This document shows, one piece after another, positions 1 to 9,103 of a stretch of 64,000 nt of DNA (within the stretch, counting starts at the first letter, position 1; the number at the start of each line of letters is the position of its first letter). The notes under the pieces are model-generated. The model ran no database searches, had not been told where the DNA came from, and was given only the letters and a program-made list of their open reading frames with translations. A program made the translations under genes and the position numbers. Origin of the DNA: Saccharibacillus sacchari DSM 19268 (GTDB lineage Bacteria > Bacillota > Bacilli > Paenibacillales > Paenibacillaceae); NCBI RefSeq assembly GCF_000585395.1, contig NZ_KK073875.1, positions 509,186 to 573,185 on the forward strand. The letters run 5' to 3'.

Positions 1-54
1 CAGTCTCCATCGTTCTCCGCAGCATTCGTTCGTTACAGAAAGGAGACATCGCTT

Positions 55-1110
55 TTGAAAGTTTACGTAACCGATCTCAAGCCCGGCGACCGCCTGCTTG
101 CCGACACCTTCAACCGGCACGGCGTGCACATTCTTGCCAAAGGCACTGCCCTGCACGATGCGGAAATCGCCCGTCTTGTTCAGCACAGTATTGATTATGT
201 CGAAGTTCAACCCAATGTGGAAGAAGCTTATACCAATGCTAGCTCAGCCGCTTACTTCTTCCCTGAAATCAAGTCGACGTTCGACGATGCAGTCCTCATG
301 TTCGAATCTTTGTTCCACGAATCCATGACGACCGGCACTTTCAACAGCGAACTCGTTGAGGACATTATGCAGCCGCTCTTCAATGTACTGGCTTCCCAAA
401 AGGATGCTGTGGCCTTACTTTTGCTGCTGAACCGGGACGCCAACTACACGTATGTTCATTCCATGCAAGTCGGTATGCTGTCTTACTACCTTGCGCTCTG
501 GCTTGGCCATCCGCATGATGAAGCTTCCGCTATCTGTCAGGCAGGTTATCTGCACGACATCGGCAAATCGACCATTCCAAGCGAGATTCTGAACAAGCCG
601 GGCAGGTTGACGCGCGAAGAGTACGAGATCATCAAGACGCACACCGTAAACGGGTATGAAATCATTCGCAACTCGCTGGGTGACACGGTCGCTGCGACCG
701 CTGCTCTCCAGCATCACGAGCGCGGAGACGGAAGCGGTTACCCTTACGGAATCAAGGAAGAGGAAATGCATCCCTGGTCACGTATCATTGCCGTGGCGGA
801 CGTTTATAGCGCCATGACCAGCAACCGCGTGTATCAGGACAAGCAAGAACTCATCAACGTGCTGAAAGAATTGTATTCGCTCAGCTTCGGGCAATTGTCC
901 GCCGAACCTACGCATACGTTCATTCGCAACATGCTGCCCTACTTTATCAACAAAAAGGTAAAGCTGACCAACGGGGAGTTCGGCTATATCGTGATGAATC
1001 ACCCCACCGACTTTTTCCGGCCTCTTATTCGTGTCAGCGACCGCTTCGTGGATCTCTCCATCGAACGCGACGTGGATATCGAAGAAGTGTTCTCGGATAG
1101 CGAAGCCTGA
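55..1110 (+). CDS. HD-GYP domain protein (putative c-di-GMP phosphodiesterase)
   Basis: 351 aa with a TTG start chosen because AAAGGAGA lies about 8 nt upstream. The C-terminal half is an HD-GYP hydrolase domain: metal-ligand HDIGK at residues 167-171 and the HHERGDGSGYP signature at 220-230, both intact. HD-GYP proteins typically hydrolyse c-di-GMP to pGpG/GMP in the cytoplasm. The first ~110 residues resemble the N-terminal extension common in Paenibacillus HD-GYP proteins and carry no receiver or membrane segment, so the input signal is unknown. It is a single gene on the left edge, ending in a strong hairpin and convergent with the next gene. Family assignment is secure; substrate is inferred. 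Confidence 0.9.
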   Translation: MKVYVTDLKPGDRLLADTFNRHGVHILAKGTALHDAEIARLVQHSIDYVEVQPNVEEAYTNASSAAYFFPEIKSTFDDAVLMFESLFHESMTTGTFNSELVEDIMQPLFNVLASQKDAVALLLLLNRDANYTYVHSMQVGMLSYYLALWLGHPHDEASAICQAGYLHDIGKSTIPSEILNKPGRLTREEYEIIKTHTVNGYEIIRNSLGDTVAATAALQHHERGDGSGYPYGIKEEEMHPWSRIIAVADVYSAMTSNRVYQDKQELINVLKELYSLSFGQLSAEPTHTFIRNMLPYFINKKVKLTNGEFGYIVMNHPTDFFRPLIRVSDRFVDLSIERDVDIEEVFSDSEA

Positions 1111-1132
1111 TTCCTTTATCGCATTGCAGCAG

Positions 1133-1170
1133 AAAAAACACGTATCCGCCAAAAGCGGGCACGTGTTTTT
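1133..1170. terminator. Bidirectional intrinsic terminator
   Basis: A-tract, GC-rich hairpin (ACACGT..CCGC / GCGGG..ACGTGT) and T-tract between the convergent HD-GYP gene and the unknown gene at 1178-1747. Confidence 0.85.
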
Positions 1171-1177
1171 ATTTGGT

Positions 1178-1747
1178 CTATTTCTTCAATACCAATTTGA
1201 CGGTCGACGCCTGAACGTCCTCGTCCTTCGACGCAACGTAACGGTTCAACAGCTTCTGGGATTGAATCATGGCACTTGGCGTTTCCGTTCCGGTCTCTTT
1301 CCAATAGCTTTGGAGCAGCTCATACAGATTGCCGTATTTCCCTGCGCCTTCCGCCAGGAAGAAATAAGCAATCTCGTTGCCGCGCGGCTTCAAATGACGT
1401 TCTGCACGGCTGTTATGGTCATACGTGCAGACTTCGACGTCTCCGTCTTTGTTCACGCCGCCGAATGCCGTCATGATCGATTTGCTTTTTTCGGAAAAAG
1501 CGGACAGCGTCATTTGCAAAATGACCAAAATACGGTCATAAGGCGTGCCTTCCTTCAGCAGATCCTCAACGTGCTTCGTAATAACCGCACGCGCTTCGCG
1601 ATCCCCTCCGGCTGTAGCCACAAACTCGCGATCTCCCACTCTCACCACATGCTCTTCCGGCTGTGGCGTATGTTCCGAACCGGCGGCGACATTATCGCTC
1701 ATCACGGTTATAAATTTCTCTTTTGCGATTACGGAAATGAAGCTCAT
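1178..1747 (-). CDS. Unknown protein, possibly Ntn-hydrolase (HslV-like) fold
   Basis: 189 aa. The ATG at 1747 is chosen because GGAGGAG sits 8-9 nt upstream; the reading frame stays open further upstream but has no SD there. I do not recognise the gene with certainty. The N-terminus (MSFISVIAKEKFITVMSD) followed by a Gly-rich FVATAGGDREA segment resembles the beta-strand pattern of HslV/proteasome-type Ntn folds. No N-terminal Thr/Ser nucleophile is exposed after Met removal in a convincing way, so catalysis is doubtful. There is no signal peptide or membrane segment. An extended -10 (TGGTATACT on the minus strand, 1908-1916) is a possible promoter. Its convergent neighbour encodes HD-GYP; nothing in the context fixes its role. 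Confidence 0.6.
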   Translation of the reverse strand: MSFISVIAKEKFITVMSDNVAAGSEHTPQPEEHVVRVGDREFVATAGGDREARAVITKHVEDLLKEGTPYDRILVILQMTLSAFSEKSKSIMTAFGGVNKDGDVEVCTYDHNSRAERHLKPRGNEIAYFFLAEGAGKYGNLYELLQSYWKETGTETPSAMIQSQKLLNRYVASKDEDVQASTVKLVLKK

Positions 1748-1969
1748 TTTCTTATACTCCTCCTTCATCTGAAGCGTATGTACTTCTGCATCTTTGCTCG
1801 GCTGATATGCAATGGGTACATAACGCTGTAAGCCAAACGATCCGCGAATCAAGCTTTTTCGGCCTTTATTGCGCAGACTCAAACAACTATCGGGTTTCGG
1901 CTTACTCAGTATACCAGATGAAAGCGACCTCAAGCTATTCCTTAAAATATTCTCGGTGCAAAAATAAGC

Positions 1970-1989
1970 CAATTCAGATAAAGCTTATT
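1970..1989 (-). terminator. Probable terminator of the yesMN operon
   Basis: On the minus strand AATAAGC pairs with GCTTATT across a ~13 nt region starting just after the yesN-like stop, followed by TTT. The stem is short and AT-rich, so termination may be partial. Confidence 0.5.
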
Positions 1990-1993
1990 CGTT

Positions 1994-3589
1994 TCATCGG
2001 TAATTTTTAAAATCCTGGGGCGAAACGCCTACGTTTTTTTTGAACCAACTAGTAAAGTAAGCTGCATTCTGAAATCCCATCTGCTCCGCCGCTTCATATA
2101 TTTTCGTCTCGCTGTTTCCCAAAAGCTCTTTGGCTTTTTTGACTCGGATGTTTTGCACGAATTCCGAAAGGGTCTGTCCGGTTTCTTTTTTGAACAATAC
2201 GCTCAAATAACTCGGATTCAGACGGAACCGGGCCGCCAATTCGCGAACCGTCTCGTGCATCAAATGATTTTCTTCGATATGGGCGATAATCTTTCGGATT
2301 GCCGCATGCACGGAATCGCTTTTTTTCGATTGGGCTTCGAGGTAATCATGCAAATAGCCGAGCAAAACTCCCCGCAATTCGTACTCCTGCGTACAATCGA
2401 TAATGCGCTGCCACATTTTTACGCTCTGATTGTCTCCGGGCTCTTCCCTGGAATCGAATTTTCCGGATAGTTCGCCCACAAGACTCATCGCGAAAGCCTG
2501 AACGTAAGAAAAAGAAAACCTGCCCGTGCATAAAGACTGCTCAAAAACGCGATGGAACAAAGAAATCGCGCGATCTCCTTTTCCTTCTTCCAAAAGCTTG
2601 ACGATCTCGGGAATAGCGTCTTCCCTCATTTGATCATCATGGTAACGGTTCGCCATCTGCAAATCGAAATAATAAACGCCTCCTTGCTCCGGCTTTCTCG
2701 CATTGTTAAGCATATGCTTGACTTCTTTATACAGTCCCGAGGATTCTTCCAGATCGCCTTCGCGGCTTACCCCGATCGAGACGTCGATCTGATGCTGCCG
2801 CTGCATCGTTTCGCGGACGAAAGAAAATTGTTTTTCGATTTTGGCCCTTTCGTCCGGAGTCGCGTTCAAATGCAAGATGACGACTTCGCCTACCGCGTTT
2901 TTGCCGATATAACATTTTTCCAAATTCGCCAATGATACTTTTACGATTTTCGCCAAGCCTTCGGCAAACTCGATTCGTTCTCTCGGATCGGCTATGCCGA
3001 CCGAAGGTGCATGGTAACTGAATACTAACAAACGTGCTTTGCGCATGCTTTGCGGGAGTTCGAAAATATGTGCCCAGTAGGCCAGAATTTTGCTTTCCTG
3101 AATTTTGCCTTCGATGATATCGGCAACGAACCGTTCCTGTACGACGTCCATGCTGCTGTTCACTTTTTCTTTCAGCAGCTGCGTCTCTGTCTGGACTTCT
3201 TTTCGTTTTTCGAGTTCCGTTTTGAATGAAAGTAATTTTTGCTTCAATTCTTCCGGCTTGATCGGTTTGAGCAAGTAAGCTTTGGCTCCGAGCAGAATCG
3301 CTTTTTGAGCGAAATGAAATTCGTCGTAGCCGCTGATCAACAGCGTCTGGACGTTTTGAAAACCTTCGAATTCTTCCGTGCAGCGCGACAGCATTTCGAT
3401 GCCGGACATGCCGGGCATCGAAATATCCGTAATCAGCACGTCAACGGCGCCTTGTTTCAAAACAGCCAAAGCTTCTTCGCCTGTTTCCGCAACCCAAGGC
3501 ATCGCGTACCCCATGGCTTCCCAATCGATATGCCGCATGATGCCTTCCGTATGCGCGGGTTCGTCATCCACGATCAATGTTTGTATCAT
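1994..3589 (-). CDS. YesN-type response regulator (receiver + AraC HTH)
   Basis: 531 aa. The receiver domain (residues ~1-120) has acidic residues D8/D9, phospho-acceptor D55 in DVLITDIS and K in AYLLKPIKPEE. A ~300-residue middle region of the YesN type follows, then a C-terminal AraC-family double helix-turn-helix (ELAARFRLNPSYLSVLFKKE and YEAAEQMGFQNAAYFTSWFK). The ATG at 3589 is preferred (AGGTG 6-7 nt upstream); a GTG at 3598 is the alternative. The start lies inside the end of the kinase gene (26-nt overlap), indicating translational coupling. It most likely activates the linked sugar ABC genes; the direct repeats at 9001-9029 are candidate sites. Confidence 0.93.
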   Translation of the reverse strand: MIQTLIVDDEPAHTEGIMRHIDWEAMGYAMPWVAETGEEALAVLKQGAVDVLITDISMPGMSGIEMLSRCTEEFEGFQNVQTLLISGYDEFHFAQKAILLGAKAYLLKPIKPEELKQKLLSFKTELEKRKEVQTETQLLKEKVNSSMDVVQERFVADIIEGKIQESKILAYWAHIFELPQSMRKARLLVFSYHAPSVGIADPRERIEFAEGLAKIVKVSLANLEKCYIGKNAVGEVVILHLNATPDERAKIEKQFSFVRETMQRQHQIDVSIGVSREGDLEESSGLYKEVKHMLNNARKPEQGGVYYFDLQMANRYHDDQMREDAIPEIVKLLEEGKGDRAISLFHRVFEQSLCTGRFSFSYVQAFAMSLVGELSGKFDSREEPGDNQSVKMWQRIIDCTQEYELRGVLLGYLHDYLEAQSKKSDSVHAAIRKIIAHIEENHLMHETVRELAARFRLNPSYLSVLFKKETGQTLSEFVQNIRVKKAKELLGNSETKIYEAAEQMGFQNAAYFTSWFKKNVGVSPQDFKNYR

Positions 3590-5342
3590 GTTCGTCACCT
3601 CGTATGATTTGCGGACGTTCGGAGCAAGCCGGAATCACGATAGAAATATTCGTAAATCGGTCTTGCTCGCTCTCGATCATCAATCGCGATCGATGCCCGA
3701 AATACAAAAATAGCCGGTCTCGGATATTGGAAATGCCTAACCCGTTTCCGGAACCCGAATAGATGCCTGCTTCGATTTGCTCCAGTTTCGAAGATTCGAT
3801 TCCGTATCCGTTATCAAAAATCCCGAAATGAACGTTGTCCTCGAAACCGAAAATCTCAATACGTATCGTTGCCCCTTTACGCTGCGCGATACGGCCGTGC
3901 AAATAGCAATTTTCGACGATCGGCTGCAGCATGATTTTAGGCACGTAAAAATTCATGACGTCCGACGAAATTTCCCATTCGACTTTGACCCTTCCCGGGT
4001 AACGGTGCTGCTGGATGTCCAAATAAGCTTTCACATGCTCGACTTCTTCTTGAATCGAAGTTACGTTTTCATGATTGTTAAGCGCTTTCCGGTAAAACGT
4101 CGTCATGGAATCAATCAAATCGACTTGCACCTGATCATTCGAATCCAATGCCCGCCAACGGATCAATCCTAGCGTGTTATAGATAAAATGGGGATTGATT
4201 TGCGATTGCAAAGCTCGATACGCCTGCTCTTTCTCTTTGAGCACGGCTTCCGTTTTTTCTTGAACCAGTCTTCGGAGTTGTCCCGTCATCTGATTGAACA
4301 ACACTTCAAGTTCTCCCAATTCGTCTTGGTTGCGGGTTTTGACTTTTGCTTCGAACACGCCGTTCGAGATATCCCCGACGCGTGCCGCCAACTTGTCGAT
4401 TCTCCAAACAAGCTGTTTCAAAATAAGCAGCAGCAGCAAAACGGACGTCGATACAAGCAGTGTTCCGCCTATTCCGACCATGATCAAAGTGGGTCTGAGC
4501 TTCTTCTCCAACTGACGGATATCGAGCAATGCCATAATTTTCGATTCCGGATCGCTGTCATCCGTCAGCACCCATTTTCCGTCGATTCGATTGGCCGCTT
4601 CTCCTGCCTGAAGATAAGGTTCGATTGCGGTATCCGTTACAGGTTTGCCGATATCGTTTCGAACGGACGAAGCCAAGACCCGCTCGCTTTGATCCACGGC
4701 ATACACTTCTCCGGCTCCCCCGAACGGATCGCGAAAAGCTTCGGCGAAAATCTCGTTATAATCGAGCAGCAGATAGACCAAACCGCAGAGCTCTCCGCTC
4801 GTATCGAAAATTTTGTGGCTGACGATGATTTTCGATTTATCTTCTCCTGCATTTTGCCATAAAAGCGGTTCGTTGCTTTCCCTTCTCTGTTCGTACCAGC
4901 TTTTCTCCGTTTGGTCGATCAGCAGGCGTTCTTCCGGTTTCCAAAGGATTCCTCCGTCTTGCACCAGCGAATCATTGTCGTGATAAATACGAAAATCGAT
5001 GATTCCGGGCAAATACCTGGACATCCCTTGAAAAGAACGATCCACGTATCGGATGGTGTCCAGATGCTCCAGGCGTTCCGTATAGTTTCGCGACAGCCTT
5101 GCGATCAACTCCCCGTCCGAAGCGGTGCGTATCGCCAGCAGGTCATAACTTTGCTTTTTAAAAGAGAAACTTTGGGAGGTCTGCTTCAAGGCTTCCTGCA
5201 CCGTGAGAAGATAGTTGGATCTGGCTTCTTTGATGAAATAGTTGCCCACCCCGGCTACTACGATGGATGTAGGCGCGAATACGATTAACAAATACAGCAA
5301 AACGATTTTTCTTTTCAAACTCATGGAACGAAATACGGACAT
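3564..5342 (-). CDS. YesM-type sensor histidine kinase
   Basis: 592 aa from an ATG at 5342; the frame is open further upstream but the only ATG near the ribosome-binding region is this one, although its AGGAGG is unusually far (about 30 nt). There is an N-terminal membrane segment (KRKIVLLYLLIVFAPTSIVV), a ~250-residue extracellular sensor, a second membrane segment, HAMP, then a His_kinase domain with phospho-acceptor H385 in INPHFIYNTL, and a HATPase_c domain with DNGYGI and GNGLGISNIRDRL. Such kinases usually report sugar-ligand status, often through the binding protein encoded next door. It pairs with the downstream YesN-like regulator. Confidence 0.92.
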   Translation of the reverse strand: MSVFRSMSLKRKIVLLYLLIVFAPTSIVVAGVGNYFIKEARSNYLLTVQEALKQTSQSFSFKKQSYDLLAIRTASDGELIARLSRNYTERLEHLDTIRYVDRSFQGMSRYLPGIIDFRIYHDNDSLVQDGGILWKPEERLLIDQTEKSWYEQRRESNEPLLWQNAGEDKSKIIVSHKIFDTSGELCGLVYLLLDYNEIFAEAFRDPFGGAGEVYAVDQSERVLASSVRNDIGKPVTDTAIEPYLQAGEAANRIDGKWVLTDDSDPESKIMALLDIRQLEKKLRPTLIMVGIGGTLLVSTSVLLLLLILKQLVWRIDKLAARVGDISNGVFEAKVKTRNQDELGELEVLFNQMTGQLRRLVQEKTEAVLKEKEQAYRALQSQINPHFIYNTLGLIRWRALDSNDQVQVDLIDSMTTFYRKALNNHENVTSIQEEVEHVKAYLDIQQHRYPGRVKVEWEISSDVMNFYVPKIMLQPIVENCYLHGRIAQRKGATIRIEIFGFEDNVHFGIFDNGYGIESSKLEQIEAGIYSGSGNGLGISNIRDRLFLYFGHRSRLMIESEQDRFTNISIVIPACSERPQIIRGDEHDTNIDRG

Positions 5343-5414
5343 GATTTGGGTATTAACCGAATTTTTAAACGTCTCGGCTCCTCCTTTCCCGATAATCGGC
5401 ACGATATTCAAAAG

Positions 5415-5442
5415 GGAGCATCTCCTGGGTTCAAGATGCTCC
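5415..5442 (-). terminator. Stem-loop between binding-protein and kinase genes
   Basis: A 9-bp perfect stem (GGAGCATCT / AGATGCTCC) with a 10-nt loop. On the minus strand it is followed by CCTTTTG, so it can act as a leaky terminator or mRNA 3'-end stabiliser separating abundant transporter mRNA from the yesMN-like part. Confidence 0.6.
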
Positions 5443-5467
5443 ACGCCAAACAATTCGAATATCCGCT

Positions 5468-7111
5468 TTATTTACTGATCATGGTTTGATACGTATCATT
5501 CCATTCTTGCTTCAACTCGCTCCAATGCGCTCTGGCCTCCATGGCCGAATTGAAATCCGTCCAAGCCTTTTCGAACTCCGCATCGTCTTTGGCCAAAATC
5601 AGTTTGGCTTTGTATTCTTTTCGGACGCTTTCCAGCTCCGGGCCGTATCGTTCCCAGGCGCCGCCGGAACCGGGTTTAACCTGATCGTAAGGTTCCGCTA
5701 CGCGGGTCGAGCCCATTTCCCCGATTTTTTCCGAAAATTCCGCCGTTTTGCTTGCCCCTTTGTATTCTCCTCCTCCGTAATTCCACCATGCGTACCATTC
5801 TTTTCCGTAATTCGTGATTTGCCATAATTCCGGCGTAAGCCCTGCTTTTTTGGCCGCGTCGCCTGCATTGCGTTTTTCTTTGTAATCGGCGTCGATATAA
5901 TCCCATTTTCCGTAGGGTTCGCCGGTCCAACCCCAATATTTTCCTTCGGGTCCTTCGCTCACCGCGAAACCTTGTGCCGGATCCGTACCTAAAGCATAAT
6001 CATAAAATTTTAAAATAGCATCTATATTTTTTGTGTTTTTGCTCACGTAAGTATCATAGGCCGGATACGGATTGATGACTTGCGAGGTCCCCAACCGATC
6101 AATGCCTTCAACTTTCGGAAAAGCGATCGGCGCATAAAACCATCCCGGAGCCGTAGGACCGTTAAGTTGTTCCCAAAGCGATGCGTCCAGGTTCCAAAAA
6201 CTTCCTGCATTCATCGCATAACGTCCGCTTTTGTTTTTCTCGGTGTAGCGTTCTTTTTTGTCGGTGAGCGATTCGGGATCAAGCCAGCCTTCGCGATAAG
6301 CTTTGTTCAACCACGCATAAGCTTGTTTATAACCGGGATCTTCGTATTGGAAAACGATCTGCCCGTCTTTCTCGCTGACCGGCGTGATTCCTCCTGCTGC
6401 CGCCGTGGTGACGCCAAAGCTGGCAAGCACGGCATTTTCGTCGTTCGAATCGATCAAAATTCCGAGCGGAAGCAATTTTTTACCGGATTCGTCAGTCAGC
6501 TCCGATGCTTTTTCCAAATACGTTTCGATGCCTGCTATCGTTTGCAAATCGCTTTCTTTCAACCCTGTTTTCTCCAAAATATCGCTGCGGACAAACCAGG
6601 AATTCGACGCCCATCCTTTCCAAGGGTCGACCGGATCACGATCGAAATACGTCGGGATTGACCAGATATGTCCTTCGCCGTCTTTCATTTGTTCTAAATA
6701 TTCTTTCGGAATTTGCGCTAAATTAGGATATTTATCGGGCATATCGAAATATTGTTCAAGCGGCATCAGGAGATTGGATTTTCTCATCGCGTTATCGACG
6801 GTAGTACTTCTTCCGAAAAGAGCCGCGTCTTTGAAGCCTCCCGTGTTGAGTTTAAGATTCAAAGCCGTTGTCGCGTCGCCCTGAGCAGCTTCCGTTTTCA
6901 CTTCGACTTTGGGGTCCGTATCGCGCCAATATTGTTGGATCAAACTATTGTTGTTCACGGTAGCCGCCCATCCCAGCCAAAGATCGAACGCCGCTTTGCC
7001 TTCATTTTCCGCGTTTTCCGAAGTTCCGGTGTCGGAACTGCATCCCGCCAAAACGAACAATACCGCGCAAAGCGACGCAATCAACGGTTTACGCACAAAT
7101 TTGAATGCCAT
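5468..7111 (-). CDS. Sugar ABC transporter substrate-binding lipoprotein
   Basis: 547 aa. The signal peptide ends in a lipobox (VLAGC, lipidated Cys24). Length and composition match the large LplA/LipO-type extracellular solute-binding proteins that feed complex oligosaccharides to paired permeases. SD GGGGAGA precedes the ATG. It follows two permease genes and precedes a YesM/YesN pair, the standard Paenibacillus arrangement. No ATPase is encoded in the operon; such systems usually share an MsmX/MsmK-type ATPase encoded elsewhere. By eye this stretch is more A+T-rich than the neighbouring suf region. Substrate is unknown, probably a plant or microbial polysaccharide fragment. Confidence 0.93.
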   Translation of the reverse strand: MAFKFVRKPLIASLCAVLFVLAGCSSDTGTSENAENEGKAAFDLWLGWAATVNNNSLIQQYWRDTDPKVEVKTEAAQGDATTALNLKLNTGGFKDAALFGRSTTVDNAMRKSNLLMPLEQYFDMPDKYPNLAQIPKEYLEQMKDGEGHIWSIPTYFDRDPVDPWKGWASNSWFVRSDILEKTGLKESDLQTIAGIETYLEKASELTDESGKKLLPLGILIDSNDENAVLASFGVTTAAAGGITPVSEKDGQIVFQYEDPGYKQAYAWLNKAYREGWLDPESLTDKKERYTEKNKSGRYAMNAGSFWNLDASLWEQLNGPTAPGWFYAPIAFPKVEGIDRLGTSQVINPYPAYDTYVSKNTKNIDAILKFYDYALGTDPAQGFAVSEGPEGKYWGWTGEPYGKWDYIDADYKEKRNAGDAAKKAGLTPELWQITNYGKEWYAWWNYGGGEYKGASKTAEFSEKIGEMGSTRVAEPYDQVKPGSGGAWERYGPELESVRKEYKAKLILAKDDAEFEKAWTDFNSAMEARAHWSELKQEWNDTYQTMISK

Positions 7112-7145
7112 CTTTTTTTCTCCCCTTTTCGAATATCGTCCATGT

Positions 7146-8057
7146 TCAGCCTTTGACCGAGCCGATCAATACGCCTTTGACGAAATACTTTTGCAAAAAC
7201 GGATAAACGCACAGAATCGGCAGCGTACTGACCATGACTACCGCCATTTTGATCGACATCAACGTAATATTTTGCATTGCCGAATCGCGGGCCAGAGCTT
7301 CTTGATTGGTATTCGAACCGATGACCGCCGAAATATCGGACGCGGAGAGCAGTTGTTGAAGGAACGTCTGCACGGGAATCAGCTGTTGATCGGTGACGTA
7401 AAAAGCTCCGGCAAACCAATCGTTCCAATGCCCGACCGCCGTGAACAGTCCCAACGCGGCCAACATCGGCTTGGACAACGGAACGACGATCGAAAAAAGC
7501 ACCCGAAACGGTCCTGATCCGTCCAACTCCGCCGATTCGATCAACGCTTCGGGAATCCCGTTGACGAATTTGAGCATGACGAACATATTCCACACCGAAA
7601 ACATACCCGGAATAATGAAAACCCAGAACGTGTTCAGCAAGCCCAGATGGTTCAATTGAATATATAAAGGAATCAAACCGCCGCTGAACAGCATGGTAAT
7701 CAAAATGTAAGTCATGATCGGAGCGCGAAACGGAAGCCTTTTATAAGAAAGTCCGTAAGCGGCAAGCAAAGTGATCAACAAACTTGAAAGCGTTCCCAAA
7801 ATAGTTCGAGCAATCGTTACCAAATAAGCATGACGAATGACTTCATTCCCCAGAACGATTTCGTAATTGGCAAGCGTGAAAGATCTGGGCCATAAATAAA
7901 CGCCGCCTTTCGCCGCATCGGCGCCTTCGTTCAACGAGATCGCCAACATATACAGAAAAGGATAAATGACTGACGCACAGATCAAAAGCATGACGACGAT
8001 CAAAACAACTTGCGCCCATCTTTCGCTTCTTGAACGCATAACCCCCATTTTCACCAC
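7146..8057 (-). CDS. Sugar ABC transporter permease (YtcP/LplC type)
   Basis: 303 aa, six membrane-spanning segments, with the binding-protein-dependent transport inner-membrane signature EALIESAELDGSGPFRVLF (the EAA loop contacting the ATPase). The start is a GTG at 8057, overlapping the end of the upstream permease gene by 7 nt; an ATG three codons in is the alternative. GAAGGA precedes it. It forms the channel heterodimer with the product of the upstream gene. Sequence style is closest to LplC/YtcP permeases of Paenibacillus. Confidence 0.93.
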   Translation of the reverse strand: MVKMGVMRSRSERWAQVVLIVVMLLICASVIYPFLYMLAISLNEGADAAKGGVYLWPRSFTLANYEIVLGNEVIRHAYLVTIARTILGTLSSLLITLLAAYGLSYKRLPFRAPIMTYILITMLFSGGLIPLYIQLNHLGLLNTFWVFIIPGMFSVWNMFVMLKFVNGIPEALIESAELDGSGPFRVLFSIVVPLSKPMLAALGLFTAVGHWNDWFAGAFYVTDQQLIPVQTFLQQLLSASDISAVIGSNTNQEALARDSAMQNITLMSIKMAVVMVSTLPILCVYPFLQKYFVKGVLIGSVKG

Positions 8058-8944
8058 AATCCTTCGCCATTCATTTTACGGGAAATTTGATTGGTCACCA
8101 AGACAAGAATCAAACTGATGACCGAAGACAGAAGCCCGACGGCCGTCGCGATGCTGAAATATCCTTGCTGCAAGCCATTTCTCAGCACGTAAGTATCAAG
8201 AACGTCCGCTACAGCCATATTTGCCGTGTTCATGAGCGGATAAATCTGATCCATGCCTACCGTAATCAAGCTCGGAATGCTCAAAATCAATACGATCGAG
8301 ATTGTAGGCAAAATTCCCGGCAGAGTAATATAACGGATTTGCGCCCATTTCCCGGCCCCTTCGACTTTTGCCGCTTCATAAAGTTGAGGATCGATAGTCG
8401 TAATCGCCGCCAAATAAAGAATGGTGTTCCAGCCGGTTTCTTTCCATAAACTGCTGCCGATCACCATGGGCCTGAACCACTCGGTCGAACCCAGGAAGAA
8501 TATCGGTTCTCCGCCGGATTTTTGAATCATGTCGTTAACCATGCCTCCGTCCATCGTCAGAAAAGCCTGTAAAATGTAAGCCACGACGATCCACGAAAAA
8601 AAGTGCGGCAGATAACTGACCGATTGCACGAACCGCTTGAATATCGAGCTTCGGATTTCATTGATCATCAAAGCCAAAAGAATCGGCGCGGGAAAACCGA
8701 AAATGAATTTGAATGCCGAAATCCACAACGTGTTCTGTACAACAACCCAAAACTGCGGCTCTTTCAGAAAAGAAAAGTTATCCCATCCGACCCAAGGGCT
8801 TTCCCACATGGATGTTCCGATCCGAAAATCGCGAAAAGCGATTTGAATGCCGAACATCGGGACGTAACTGAACAAAAACAATAAAACGACTCCGGGCAGA
8901 ATCATCATGTACTGCCACCGATACTTTACTAATCTTGCCAACAT
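8051..8944 (-). CDS. Sugar ABC transporter permease (LplB type)
   Basis: 297 aa, about six membrane segments, with the EAA-loop motif YEAAKVEGAGKWAQIRYITLP near residue 200. ATG start with strong SD AAAGGAGGG. It is the first gene of the leftward operon permease-permease-binding protein-kinase-regulator. LplB-type permeases partner with LplC-type permeases in oligosaccharide uptake. The upstream 100 bp carry a candidate promoter and direct repeats (8965-9029). Confidence 0.94.
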   Translation of the reverse strand: MLARLVKYRWQYMMILPGVVLLFLFSYVPMFGIQIAFRDFRIGTSMWESPWVGWDNFSFLKEPQFWVVVQNTLWISAFKFIFGFPAPILLALMINEIRSSIFKRFVQSVSYLPHFFSWIVVAYILQAFLTMDGGMVNDMIQKSGGEPIFFLGSTEWFRPMVIGSSLWKETGWNTILYLAAITTIDPQLYEAAKVEGAGKWAQIRYITLPGILPTISIVLILSIPSLITVGMDQIYPLMNTANMAVADVLDTYVLRNGLQQGYFSIATAVGLLSSVISLILVLVTNQISRKMNGEGLW

Positions 8945-8964
8945 GTTGTCCCTCCTTTGTTCCC

Positions 8965-9029
8965 ATAGTAACGGATCGAAAAAACCGCGAACATACAGAA
9001 TGATTGGATTTATTGCGTTTTGATTGGAT
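8965..9029 (-). promoter_or_regulatory. Candidate promoter with phased direct repeats (YesN-like operator)
   Basis: TGATTGGAT occurs at 9001-9009 and again at 9021-9029, exactly 20 bp apart (two helical turns). Eight bases further towards the operon lies a weak -35 (TGTTCG, 8988-8993), a 17-bp spacer and -10 TACTAT (8965-8970). A poor -35 with upstream direct repeats fits AraC-type activation. Inference only. Confidence 0.5.
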
Positions 9030-9044
9030 CGGTTTCAATAAAAT

Positions 9045-9076
9045 AAAAAAAGACGAACCGCGAAGGTTCGTCTTTT
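9045..9076 (-). terminator. suf operon terminator
   Basis: Perfect 12-bp stem AAAAGACGAACC / GGTTCGTCTTTT with a 5-nt loop, 28 nt past the sufB stop. Confidence 0.9.
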
Positions 9077-9103
9077 CGTTTTCGTTAACAGAATGTTCGC
9101 GGC

